Origin: Homalodisca vitripennis
Lineage: Eukaryota; Arthropoda; Insecta; Hemiptera; Cicadellidae
Direction: 5' to 3'
Assembly (NCBI RefSeq): GCF_021130785.1
Contig: NC_060214.1
Span: forward strand, 45,652,001-45,716,000
Length of the DNA stretch: 64,000 bases
The notes beneath the pieces were generated by a model. That model saw only the letters and a program-made list of their open reading frames with translations. It was not told the DNA's origin and ran no database searches. Position numbers and translations under genes: made by a program. Positions 49,921 to 61,524 of this stretch are shown in pieces. Each line of letters starts with the position of its first letter. Position 1 is the stretch's first letter.

Positions 49921-50838
49921 GAAGAAAAAGACTTCATATAAATCCTTTAATATTTCGACTTTATTGTCGTTTTCAAAAAGGTACAAAAAGTGTATATAAT
50001 GTAAGAATTAAAAGTAAACATATGAATTGTTATAATCAGCTGAAATGTTCTATTCTGATTTATAGTGTAATTTATAAACTCCTTGGTATATTATAATAAA
50101 AAGGGCTTTATATTTTTCAATTTATACTAAAAAGTGCTTTATGTTTAAATTAAAATTTAGATTAATAATATAAAAAGGCGTTCTAACAGCATAAAATTAA
50201 ATTAAATATTAACAATTTTGTAGTTTTGTAGTTGTACATTCATAAAAAATTTATAAAATTAATAAATTTAAATATAGACAATACATTGTTTTATATTTGC
50301 TGGATTAATTTTGACTATTTTAACAGATCATTTCTTATTTAATCCAAAAGGTAATTTTGACTTTGTGACTAATTGATATGCTTGTTTTAAATCTTCTAAT
50401 TGAATTTTTGAAGAATCTTCTGGTACTTTACAAATCCATTTTAATGTGTAACAATTATTAAATATTTCGTTATGAGCCAATGCATGTTGCGAAACCAATT
50501 GGTCGTCTTGTCTGTTGGATGAGGACCGATGGTTATTCATCCTAATATGTAAGGGATTTGTCGTTAAACCAATATAGTCCTTGGGACAAAATTTGCAAAA
50601 CAACTGATAGATTACATTCTTCGATTTACAGTTAATGTTATTTGAAATTTGATATGTTTTATTAGTTGTGCTACTTGCAAAAGTTTTAGAAGAATTTAGA
50701 ATTTTGCATGTAGCACAACGCTTGTCTTCGCAAGAATGGCAACCTAAAAACTTTTGATCAGCATCTGAATTTGGAATTTGGTTAGGACAATAATTGAACC
50801 GTTTATTCAGAAACCCGTCAAGTGCAGTTTTTTAAAGG
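49920..50838 (-). mobile_element. Penelope-like element 3' fragment (family 2)
   Basis: A 5'-truncated retroelement piece on the minus strand. It contains a zinc-binding linker and GIY-YIG endonuclease (50328-50838), a ~340-bp AT-rich 3' UTR, and a terminal hairpin motif at about 49941-49981: CCTTT, TTGAAAA, C, GAC-loop-GTC, GAAA, and AAAGG pairing back to CCTTT. That layout matches a degenerate hammerhead like the one at 41365-41413. The element ends against the (AT)n tract. Confidence 0.8.
50328..50838 (-). pseudogene. GIY-YIG endonuclease with zinc-binding linker, PLE C-terminus
   Basis: About 167 codons are open, beginning after an in-frame TAA at ~50839, without a starting ATG. In order there is a KRFNYCPNQ segment, a cysteine motif GCHSCEDKRCATC (C-X2-C-X4-C-X2-C), an INCKSKNVIYQLFCKFC segment holding the N-V-I-Y strand and CxxC of the nuclease, then DYIGLTTNPLHIRMNNH with the YIG-T, catalytic-type Arg and following His, then DDQLVSQHALAHNEIF, and a C-terminal helix ending GLNKK-stop. 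In PLEs this domain nicks the target DNA for reverse transcription. Key residues look preserved, yet the RT part is missing upstream. An A-run (six A's at ~50830) likely hides a one-base frameshift, because another frame continues open (SFSSFTENPLKN). The RT ORF at 53637-54821 could be the severed 5' part of a related copy, but this is not shown. Confidence 0.85.
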
Positions 50839-50844
50839 ATTTTC

Positions 50845-51145
50845 AGTAAACGAAGAAAAACTTTTTATCTCGCCTAAAATCATAGATATATGCTTTCCAC
50901 ATTTTTTAAATAATACTTCAAACCTTTCTAAAACAAATACAGTATTTTTAGTAAAGTTTTAAATTTTGTAATAACATTTATTAAAAAATTATAAAATTTT
51001 TTTCACGTTACGGGTTTTCTTCAATAAAGTTTAGTTTTTTATATTAAAAGGGGTTTTTAGTCAGAATGGTAATAAAAGAAGATAAATCACATCAATCAAC
51101 TACATATATTTACTTAGTGTAAAGTACATGTATTTAAATCTAATC
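50845..51145. other. AT-rich spacer between element remnants
   Basis: A minus-strand frame (VLERFEVLFKKCGKH onward) is open through ~50960-50845 and may be eroded PLE linker, but I do not recognise it. Nothing else is evident. Confidence 0.4.
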
Positions 51146-51149
51146 GTCC

Positions 51150-51540
51150 CATACTCTCTATCTACGGTTGCATTTCAGCTTCTTCTGATGTAAGGCCACT
51201 TTACGATAACTGTTGTAAAAGGCTTCGTACCCAGATGTGTACTTTCTCATTTAAACAAATTCATTGATTTTTTTTTAATGTTAATGGGTACCTTTCCAAA
51301 TGGATATGCTTGCTCCGTTGGAGTTCGGGAACAGTGTTGTACTTCTTGAAGGTAAATGTGTTGAGAGGTAAAGCCATCATGAATCTCCTTGACCCACAAC
51401 CTTTCCTCGGATCCGCTGTTTGTAGTTGAATTCTTTGTAGTAGACACCATTAAAAGTATTTTTTCATTTCTTGGAACAACTGGAAAGAAGCCCATAACAC
51501 AAAGCACCTAAATAAATGTCCGTAACAAGCACACGAGTGA
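51150..51540 (-). pseudogene. Decayed element gene, 3' portion (unidentified family)
   Basis: Minus-strand frames give EERLWVKEIHDGFTSQ, then PTEQAYPFGKVPINIKKK. After a frame break at the A-run near 51270 they continue with RKYTSGYEAFYNSYRKVALHQ. The layout (a basic IKKK helix followed by a Y-SGYEAFY-S segment) reminds me of the C-terminus of an arthropod transposable-element protein of unknown function, but this is recollection of a pattern only. Together with 52141-52810 on the same strand it seems to be one gene interrupted by the G tract. Several frame changes show it is dead or that the consensus sequence is poor. Confidence 0.3.
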
Positions 51541-51545
51541 TGGTT

Positions 51546-52140
<595 letters not shown>

Positions 52141-52810
52141 CTCTTCCAATTGTTTCGTCAAGCTAACATCTTTTTGTAATGTTTTGCCACCAACTGCTAA
52201 AAAGAAAAGAGCATGTCACTTCCTTACTTGGATAACTCAAAACGGCCAGTTTTGCTTGCTTTAAGGATCATCTCAGCATATTGTTCGGGCGTGTAAACTC
52301 GGTCAGCTCTACGCACACACGACCCCGTTTATGTTACCAAAAGTCCCGATCAACAGGCTAAAAAATAGTGCCTCTCAACAGGAAAAAAGTGTGAAATCGT
52401 CTCAACCAGTCCTGATCCACACAGGTTCATTAAAAACCGCCCACACAGTGGGTTTTTTATTTGACCTAGGGCCATCGCTAAAAGGACAATATTTTTCTTT
52501 CCAAGTGAAATACTTCCCATTGAAGGTATGTAGTAACATTGAACACACCCAAGCCTCAATCAGCGACTTATTAGCCTCCCCCTCATGGTACATAACATTT
52601 TTGCTCATTTTCATTTTAATACATTACATTTCATACATTTTAGACACATTTTAACGTTTGCATCCAAATATTGCTTTTTCTTGGTTACATAGTGAGTTTC
52701 CCTTACCCTCAATAGAGAAATGAGTTCATGGATAGCAACACCACCAATTTTGCCATCGATTGCTTTTCCACTAACGATTTTTTGCCATCTCAAATCGATG
52801 TATTTCATTT
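52141..52810 (-). pseudogene. Decayed element gene, 5' portion (unidentified family)
   Basis: From 52808 downward, frames read MKYIDLRWQKIVSGKAIDG, then HELISLLRVRETHYVTKKKQ. A following frame gives NVMYHEGEANKSLIEAWVCS, then KYFTWKEKYCPFSDGPRSNK and WAVFNEPVWIRTG. Another yields RRADRVYTPEQYAEMILKAS and KTGRFELSK. The last runs into the G tract as LAVGGKTLQKDVSLTKQLEE. The composition is clearly coding-like and G+C higher than the surroundings, but at least three frame changes are needed. I do not recognise a named family. A transposon protein is likely because it sits inside nested mobile elements and lacks introns. Confidence 0.35.
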
Positions 52811-52814
52811 TTAA

Positions 52815-53580
52815 CTAACAGGTTTAGTTAGCCTTGCTACTCGTAATCACGTAGAAACTCCGTTATTTTGGTAGAAAAATATTTTTACAAAACTGTGTTA
52901 TAATAACCATTGATTTTGATATAATATACAAAAGATTTATTTTTAGCGTGTGAGTCTGGAGTTTCTTCCTAAATCACATTGGAACAATTTGGATTAGTTT
53001 GTTTTTTTATTACTGCACCGCTTTACTTCCTTACTTTCTATTAGTGTTTGTTAAGTACAAACGTCTTGTTCATTTTTTATACTCAGAGAATAAAACAATC
53101 CAAACCTGAACTTTTTATTTCCAGCATCAATAACAGAAATACACATCGTGGGGCATTTGCAAATAAGTTCTAGTTCTTACAGAAAGAGATTTGTCTGGTA
53201 CAACGAATACCTTTGTAATTTTTTGTACAATCGCCTTTTGTTCTTGCTTTCCGTATAACCTTACGTTTATACTTGTCTTCAATGACAACACCACGTTTTC
53301 CTTTTAACCAACAGGTTCATGCATCATAACTTTCACTTTGCATTTTTAAAGTCCTACTATTTAATAAGACCTAATAATATAGCCTCAAAACACAGTACAA
53401 TAAAACTCACAAAATCTTTAAAAACTAATAAAACAAAACATTAACTCTAACAAAACATCATGAACAACCACTGAAGACTGAAAGCCACGTTTGTAGAAGT
53501 AAACAATAACAGAGTGTGAGAAAGAGTGACGTGTCCCATGCTGGCCACACCATGAAAATGAAATTTACTGCAGTAACCTG
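52815..53580. other. Probable element remnant, not identified
   Basis: A minus-strand stretch around 53220-53310 reads KGKRGVVIEDKYKRKVIRKA, a basic peptide in an otherwise broken frame. It may be a further part of the unidentified element gene upstream. No firm feature can be drawn. Confidence 0.25.
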
Positions 53581-53589
53581 TCAATTGAC

Positions 53590-53780
53590 CACGCTTGACG
53601 GGTTTCACTGCACTAAACGCAATATTAATTTTGAAATCAAAACACATAAGGGGCATATCGGCTTGACGTGTTTTCTGCACTAAAAGTGTGTTTTACCAGA
53701 ATGGAAATGAAGAATCTGTATAAATGGCTTTTGATAAAAATGTCTGTTGACGGGGTTTTCTGAAATAAACGGTTCAATTT
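53590..53780 (+). repeat. Three short diverged direct repeats, plus one inverted copy at 50795-50825
   Basis: The word cgcttgacgggtttcactgc (53592 region), ggcttgacgtgttttctgca (53656 region) and gttgacggggttttctgaaa (53746 region) resemble one another. The third, with its continuation taaacggttcaatt, also matches the complement of 50790-50825 apart from a few homopolymer length differences. The third copy lies within the antisense of the RT frame and the distant one in the sense of the endonuclease frame. Confidence 0.45.
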
Positions 53781-54821
53781 AGGTCTTACCAGAAGGTTCT
53801 TCAGATTTGGGGCTTTACTAAAAATAATTCTCGGGGGTTTTGAAAACAAACTATTTGTCAAGGGGGATGATTCTAAAATGTTGTAGGCCGTTTTTAATAT
53901 ATTGTTAGTTTTATGTAGCCCCGGGAAATATTGCGTAATAAATTTAGAATCATCTGTATAATTTTTCTTGTTCATGCTGCTGTTGTTATCTATTTTCGAT
54001 TTGTGAATTTGATTTCTAATAATCTTGGTAGGGTAGTTCCTAGCAGTAAAAGCTTTAGGTAATATTGCTATATAATGATGGTAATCCGAGTTGTTTGAAC
54101 ATAAATGTTTTGCTCGGATTGATAGGCTTTTTGGTATGGACTTTTTAATGTGAACAGGATGGCAACTGTTATAGTGTAGGTAATGCATGGTATTAGTTTC
54201 CTTTACATGAATTTTTGTCTTTAGATAGCCGTGTTGTATAAAAATGTCTAAATCCAAAAAGGTTACAGTTTTAGAAAAAAAATTACAAGTAAATTTTAAA
54301 AATGAAAATAAATTGAGTTGTTTTAAAAAAGTTTCCAATAAAGTTTTACCATGTTCCCAGATCACAAAAATATCATCTATAAATCTCAGCCAAACGAGAA
54401 GTTTGTGTGGCTGAGATTTCAGAAAATCCTCTTCGAGCTTACCCATAAATAGGTTTGCATAGGAAGGTGCCATCCTAGTTCCCATTGCTGTACCATTAAC
54501 TTGTAGATAATTTTGATCTCTAAATTTAAAATTATTCATTGTGAGTATCATATTAATTAAAGTAACTATAAAATTTGTGCTAGGTTTAGAACTGCTTGGC
54601 CTATTGTGTAAAAATGAAGTTACATACTGTTGTGTATTATGTATTAATATATATCCCGGCGGAGTAAGTACTTTTTGTAATTCAATGTTTATTGAAATTA
54701 TACCTAATATACATACATACATACTGATCGCGAGAGAAAAGAAGAGACCTGGATTCTGGCCTATCTGAAATTTGCAGGCGCTACTAGTAGTATGATGCCG
54801 CGCCTTGTTTCGTAATTCCAT
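53637..54821 (-). CDS. Penelope-like element reverse transcriptase, 5'-truncated
   Basis: An intact 394-codon frame. Residues ~51-350 match the PLE reverse transcriptase: a LINMILTMNNFKF helix (~88-100), the GTAMGTRMAPSYANLFM block (110-126), the catalytic LRFIDDIFVIW (145-155, with the Asp-Asp pair kept), KFT (176-178), TVTFLDLDIF (185-194), MHYLHYNSCHPVHIKKSIP (212-230) typical of the PLE thumb side, and KAPNLKNLLVRPKL (336-349), the usual linker before the endonuclease. The N-terminal fingers/first RT motifs are missing: residues 1-~35 come from a foldback element (54723-54967), so the annotated start is probably not native. The C-terminal tail after ~350 is unlike a PLE linker and no GIY-YIG follows directly. 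The protein would copy element RNA at the target site, but in this form it is probably inactive. The RT core shows no stops, suggesting fairly recent insertion. Confidence 0.9.
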   Translation of the reverse strand: MELRNKARHHTTSSACKFQIGQNPGLFFSLAISMYVCILGIISINIELQKVLTPPGYILIHNTQQYVTSFLHNRPSSSKPSTNFIVTLINMILTMNNFKFRDQNYLQVNGTAMGTRMAPSYANLFMGKLEEDFLKSQPHKLLVWLRFIDDIFVIWEHGKTLLETFLKQLNLFSFLKFTCNFFSKTVTFLDLDIFIQHGYLKTKIHVKETNTMHYLHYNSCHPVHIKKSIPKSLSIRAKHLCSNNSDYHHYIAILPKAFTARNYPTKIIRNQIHKSKIDNNSSMNKKNYTDDSKFITQYFPGLHKTNNILKTAYNILESSPLTNSLFSKPPRIIFSKAPNLKNLLVRPKLNRLFQKTPSTDIFIKSHLYRFFISILVKHTFSAENTSSRYAPYVF

Positions 54822-54967
54822 TATTGTTTCACTGTTCCATTGCTATGATAAACAATTCGCAGGGTTGACTGTGGGGCGAAGCACCTGAAATTACCGCGCG
54901 GCAACACACTAGTACACAGCTGTGCGCCGGCACGGGCCAGGTCTCTTTTTTTTCTCTCGCCAAAAGT
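54723..54967. mobile_element. Foldback/MITE-like element, ~245 bp, in the PLE RT 5' end
   Basis: The outer arms pair: 54723-54752 (gcgagagaaaagaagagacc, tgg) against 54937-54967 (ccaggtctc, T-run, tctcgcc). Inner arms share tactagt and gccgcgc (54783-54803 versus 54894-54915 complement). The arms are imperfect over ~80 bp around a ~85-bp centre. It is far G+C richer than its surroundings. The left end abuts a (CATA)n run and the right end an (AC)/(AT)n run, suggesting insertion into a microsatellite. Confidence 0.7.

Positions 54968-54971
<4 letters not shown>

Positions 54972-55019
<48 letters not shown>
54972..55019. repeat. (AC)3(AT)n microsatellite
   Basis: acacac followed by about 22 AT units, directly beside the foldback element. 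Confidence 0.95.
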
Positions 55020-55021
<2 letters not shown>

Positions 55022-55027
55022 CTCATA

Positions 55028-56155
<1,128 letters not shown>

Positions 56156-56159
56156 GTTT

Positions 56160-57595
56160 TATCAATTTTACCGCTGTAAACAGATCAAAATCTCTACAAG
56201 GAGTTAAAATATATTTATGAATATGTTCCGGTACTCATAGAACCAATATTTAAATGTATGATGAAGTGATGAAGTGACATGCACAACAAAAAACTCAAAA
56301 TAATAGAAATGAAGCTTCTTGCAAAAGTGTAAACAGTACCAACAAAAGTTAGTTTCAAAAATTTTCATGTAAGCATATACACTTAAAAAAAGTTAATCAA
56401 ACGAAATTTTAGTGACCATCTAAAATTTTTAGATAAAAAAAACTGCCTGGTTATCTTAATTAAAAAAAGCCTATATAATATGATAGCATTTCTTAGATTC
56501 ATAAAACTTGAGAATTAACAATTTGGATTTAAACTATATATTCTGGCTTAAGTAACCATCACCATAAAAACAAAAGACGGATGATTATTCATTAGTGTAA
56601 TTAAGGAATTAATTATTATGTTTATTTTTAGTAACTACACAGTTATATTTTTAACAGATGACTACAGCAGGTTTGGAATTATGAGATTATTATACTTGAG
56701 TGTCAAAATCGAAGAAAATACTAAGGAATATCAATAGATTATCTATTTATTCGTATTATCCTATTGGATTGTATCTGTTATATTTAATTTTAACCTTGTA
56801 TGTGGGCAATCCTGTGAATAATGTACCATACGCATACTGTGCAATTAGTAATGACTGCATACTATTATTTAAATGATTGCACACATGAGCTTATTAAAAA
56901 ATTAAATAAATTATTTGACATATTTATAATTCCCTTTCATACAAAAGTGGATATGAGTAAGGAAGAAAGCTTCTACGTGGTAACATCTGGGAACAACTCA
57001 TGTATTGCGCAGTTTTCTCAGTTTGAGCCCTTAGGGCTTTGTGAGAACTCAAGCTGTTTTCATCCCTTTACAACAGCTTCTGTGTTATTTTGTTTGGAAA
57101 ATATGTGTTAAAGTTAAATGTAAAAACTTTGCTTCAAGAATCTTACGCTTTAAGTTTAGATAAAACGTGCATGTTATAAATTTTCTCGCCATTAAATAAA
57201 CTTTTACTACTATAAACCTGGTCATATATAAACTTACAATACTTGTGTTAAGTGTATGTGTCAATTACGAATTTATTTTTTTAACTTCTTCTAATCATTC
57301 TTTGTTAAGCAAAATTTCAAGTATGCACGGTATTATAATTGATCCACGCATATGTAAGAAAAATGTTTTACACAGAAAGTTATCTGATATCTTTTGGAGC
57401 TGCAACATGATATATTCACATATTTGTTCATTAATTTTGTTTTAACATAACTGTTAAAATAATAAATGTCTACAAAACAAATAACTATACAATTATGTTG
57501 TTGTGTTCAATGATAGTTAGTCTATATATGTTTTTATATTTTACATTTTGCAATCTATAATTGGTGTATTGACTTTTGTAAACTATTTTTTTAGA
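56160..57595. other. AT-rich intergenic DNA, nothing recognised
   Basis: No further PLE reverse-transcriptase core was found upstream of 56155 on the minus strand. The 96-codon plus-strand frame at 56821-57111 starts with ATG but has no recognisable domain and was not called. Confidence 0.5.
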
Positions 57596-57639
57596 TAATT
57601 TTCGTTGCCATAATGGACCATAAAACTTATGCAAATATA

Positions 57640-57850
57640 ACGTAACGCTCAGCCAAATCTCATAGAGTGACATGCACCATCTTTGAACTCAATATTTCTC
57701 GTATATAAATGAAGCCTCATATATAAATGACTTTTCAAGGTCAATTAGTTTTCGGGATATCTTGCGGAAAGACAGGTAGATAAACAGAAAGAAAAAAGTG
57801 GAATTTTTTACCTCCAACTAGAGAAAGGCTTCGCTAAAGCTCAGCCAATA
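57640..57850 (-). repeat. Dispersed repeat family R3, best-preserved copy
   Basis: Plus-strand words are cgtaacgctcagccaaatct, gtgacatgcacc, actcaatatttctcgtatat, atgaagcctcatatataaat, gatatcttgcggaaagacag, agataaacagaaag, agagaaaggcttcgctaaag and ctcagcc. CTCAGCCAA occurs at both ends in direct orientation. This copy defines the order used to recognise the others at 13.5, 31.7, 35.4 and 39.1 kb. Confidence 0.7.
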
Positions 57851-57959
57851 AAATATATGTATTGTTTTAAAGAAAACTCAGTATCCATTTTACGGTTCGC
57901 CAGTTATTTGAGCAACGTAAAAACTATGCATTATATCAATATATGACGTTACCTCGTCA

Positions 57960-58085
57960 AGTGACGTCATCAATACCCTCAGGTTTTCACTTGAACTTGT
58001 CTCTCGATGAAGGTCAGTTATTATAATATTATGAAGTAATCTGACGAAAATGCCGAAAGTGATCATTTTAGGATTCTTGTAATAT
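57960..58085 (+). other. GC-richer patch with TGACGAAAATGCCGAAAG word
   Basis: It contains gtgacgtcatcaataccctc, tctcgatgaagg and ctgacgaaaatgccgaaagt. The TGACGA...GAAA word is reminiscent of the short PLE/R2 tail motifs but lacks a convincing stem, so it is listed only as a possible element end. Confidence 0.25.
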
Positions 58086-58089
58086 ACGT

Positions 58090-59510
58090 TTTGCTCTATA
58101 ACCCATCCATTAAATTATTTTGAAACTTCTTGGATACATTATTAAAATTTGATTCAATATTCACATCGTATATTTGATCATCTTTCTTACCAAATAGATG
58201 AATTTTTCCGGCGTAAATTTACCTTGATTTACATCAATTTATAATTTATTTTGTAATTATTTATGTACTTTTTATGTATAACCTACTGGCGACCGTATGA
58301 ACGATATTGCTGGATTCTGTGGATAATAATTTCTAAATGTAATATATATTTATATGTACAATGTAGTCTATTATAAAGTTTAGTGATAAATAAATTTATT
58401 GCACATTAAAAAAGACTGCTAAATTCTTATTAAGAATCAAATGTTTTTAAATACCACATTGTTTTATTAGGAACAAATTTATTTATTATCTTCACACTTT
58501 ATAACATTAAAATCAATACTTTTGACGAAGTTTTCAATTATTTTAATAATGTTTTGGATAATGTTTACTTTTTATTTTATCAGTTTATTTAACCTTTATA
58601 TATTAATTACACAAAAGCAGTAAGTTATTGTATTAAAGTTTCATTCCACACTTAAAACAAAATTTAACTGTAAACAAACAACTGTAACCTACCGAAACAC
58701 AAAATATCGTGCTAGTACAAAAAAAAAATTAGGTATACCCCAATTTTATTAGAGGTGAGTCTTCAGAGTATTTACTAGATATTATACGTTCCGTTCTATA
58801 AAATTTTCTATATTTACATTCCAATAATATGCATACTATCCAGTTAAATATAAAAGTAGGTATGCATTACTAAAATGTGTTCTCTTACTGAACTATACAT
58901 GGTTTTTTTATATTACTGAGTTTATACGTACAATAATCGTAACATAGGAAATTATTAGATCTTGTATACACCGAAAAATTGAAATGTTTTTAAGTAAACT
59001 CATTTACATACATATTTGACTAGGTATTTTTGCAATACCCCTACAAACGTTGTGATCAAATATATATTACCTCAGTGTTTTAATTTAGTTTTCAGTTTTG
59101 GGATAGATGCGGGGACGAAAACGTAATCATACTAAATCTGGGAGATTTAATAAACCCTTTTATTAACAATTTTCAAAATTTTATTAACTAAACATACGGT
59201 TAATAATCTTAATTTTGTATGCGTTTTCCTGGTATAAATCTTTGTGTATTTAAACGTAATACGCAGTTTTACTGCAATTTAAGATAACATTTTAGAAATA
59301 TCTACGTACAACTAACCGTTACGCTTATTCGAATTTTTTCTTCAAATGTGGCAATAAAAATTAGCTAGGCTAATAGTTATAATATATATAACTGACTACA
59401 GCTACGTTTAAAACGAAGTAAAAAAATAAGGGATATGGAATAAAGAATATTGAAAGTATTTAATCCAATAACTTTTTAAAAACAACAAATATTTCTCAAT
59501 AACTAAAACA
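58090..59510. other. AT-rich intergenic DNA, nothing recognised
   Basis: No supported feature before non-coding block A2. Confidence 0.5.
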
Positions 59511-59514
59511 GTTT

Positions 59515-59680
59515 CAATATAGCGGATTTCCATTTTTTTCTCGCGCTGAATATAAAGCTCTTACAAATATCGATTTAAATGGAAATTTTTTTAGTAATTG
59601 AATTCCAGTGCAGTAGACTCCTATTTATTGATTCGGAGGATATCTAGCTATTAGTTTTCATAACCATAGGTTTATACAAA
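59515..59680 (+). promoter_or_regulatory. Paralogous non-coding block A, copy 2
   Basis: Counterpart of 9995-10170: caatatagcggatt, ctgaatataaagctctta, aaatgg, ttccagtgcag and ttttcataac in order. It opens the second A-B-C-D array. Confidence 0.45.
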
Positions 59681-59726
59681 GAGTTTTATATAATCCAATA
59701 CTTTTTATTATTTAAGGATTAATTCC

Positions 59727-59729
<3 letters not shown>

Positions 59730-59772
<43 letters not shown>
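59730..59772. repeat. (AT)n microsatellite
   Basis: About 21 AT units followed by catatagaaatagagagacagagtgtgtgt-like simple sequence. Confidence 0.96.
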
Positions 59773-59778
<6 letters not shown>

Positions 59779-59819
59779 GAAATAGAGAGACAGAGTGTGT
59801 GTGTTCATTATTTACTTTC

Positions 59820-60535
59820 CAATAGCATAAAGTGGAGGTAGATTAAAATTTGTTACTTTCCTTCTACGAGTATTTACCTACAAATCCTTCCATCTACTTG
59901 GATTATTTTAAAGAGACATTTATTAGGCATTTTGTAGATCATTGGACGGCAGTGAGGCTAACGAAAAAAGACCTCAACTTTAAACTAATTATATTAATTC
60001 ATTGATACATGATTGACAAGAAATATTCAAAACGTTTTTCAATCTAACAAGAAAAGATATTAACTTTCGCATACTTTTCTGTAACACTTTATACTGGGTC
60101 GAAGAGGCCTCGAATATAAAGTCATTTGATCAAACACATTCATAAAGTACTTAGCCTTGCTGTGGATGGTTGTAGGTATATCAAACTACAAAAATATAAT
60201 CTTACAAAAAGTATCATTTCAAATATGTAACCCTTTTTGGGGGGATTTCATTTATTGAGGTCTATCGAGAATTTATTATATCAAGAAAAGACAGGTTGTT
60301 CGCTAATATAATGCATATTAGCTCTTTGCTCCTGGAATATAGGAAGCTTTAAATATTACGTATAAAATAATATATATCGTACAATTATACTTCTCCCTTG
60401 TATTAATGTTTCCTTTAATTTCCGTCTAAATTTGTGCAGCTTCCACTACATACGTAAGGTTTTGGGTGAATATATTGTTGACTGTCTAAATATATGAATC
60501 TAAATATTAGTTGATTGATATATTTATATATTGAT
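59820..60535. other. AT-rich spacer between blocks A2 and B2
   Basis: Nothing recognised. It does not align by eye with the corresponding spacer (10170-13250) in the first array. Confidence 0.45.
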
Positions 60536-60539
60536 GTAA

Positions 60540-60775
60540 TGGGACTGCATTATCTCGTGGGAGCGGATATCTGATAAATATATTAAGGGTTACTGTTAAT
60601 GAGATACACATTGTGGTAGTTTAATTACTTCACTATCATCCCTCCAATATGTGGGTGCAAACAAAAGCATACTTCTGCAATAACATCAATTGTAGAGTGG
60701 TTTAAAAATTTCCACTACAGCTAGTTCTTAGTCGGTTCCTTGCAAGGTTTGCAATCAAATTAACAATAGAAGGTG
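60540..60775 (+). promoter_or_regulatory. Paralogous non-coding block B, copy 2
   Basis: Counterpart of 13250-13500: gggactgcatt, cattgtggtagtttaattac, catccctccaat, gggtgcaaac, catacttctgcaataac, cttagtcggttccttgcaag and ttaacaatagaag. Confidence 0.55.
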
Positions 60776-61330
60776 CTATATGTCATAAAATGTATATTTA
60801 TATTTAACTAAAACATCCTCTTTTACCCTAATAAAATTGTATTTTGTACTGTCAAAGAGATATTCACTAATTAGTATCGTAATAAGTTTTTATTTAGTAT
60901 AAATATTACATTTTTTTAACAGAGGGTTAGGTTTCTTAGGCCTGGTAGTTGGCTCTCAATAATTTAGCTTATTGTGCTCCCTTTTCCAGTAGCAGATTGA
61001 TTTATTTTGATTAATAATTCGGCAGTAGCAATGCAAGCAGTGTAATATAATTATGTTCCGAAAACTTCTGTTTAGCAATGTAAAGTATGTTTGTCATTAC
61101 TGAAAATACTACGTGACTACATTTATTTATCGGTATCTGTGTTATTATTTAAGTATTTAATTTTCGCAAATTTTTTCGTTTCTTTTTTTTAACAAACGTT
61201 CAATTATCTGTATTTATTTCGTAACTTTATTTTCCATTATCTTTTGGACGGGTTACGTGAATAACAGAACAAGTCATATTATACTTATTTAAACTATTTA
61301 TTGTGGAGAAGTTTTTTAAAAACCATACTT

Positions 61331-61520
61331 GTTTGTTAAGTAAAGCTAATTAAGTTCGAGCAAAATTATGCCGTAAACCTGTAAAACTAATTTATTTGGG
61401 TCAATTAGAGCCCTGGGGCTTTAAATTCGTTTACCTTTCAAATATTTATCTCGTTCACAAGACTTTCTTGGTTCACTTTGATAACCTGTGTTGCTTTATT
61501 AGAAACACTTTTATAATTGT
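61331..61520 (+). promoter_or_regulatory. Paralogous non-coding block C, copy 2
   Basis: Counterpart of 14731-14916: tttgttaagtaaagctaat, gccctggggctttaaattcg, tttaccttt, aaatatttatctcgttcaca, actttctt, gataacctgtgttg and ttttataattgt. Confidence 0.6.
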
Positions 61521-61524
61521 ATCA

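Noticed and set aside
53447..53680. 77-codon minus-strand frame next to the RT ORF
   Set aside because: It overlaps the short TTGACGGG repeats and has no resemblance to a PLE linker or endonuclease.
56821..57111. 96-codon ATG-started plus-strand frame
   Set aside because: Codon pattern and context give no support, and no similarity is recognised.
57245..57673. Two opposite-strand frames of 60-66 codons
   Set aside because: Chance-length frames in AT-rich DNA with no motif. The second overlaps the start of repeat family R3.
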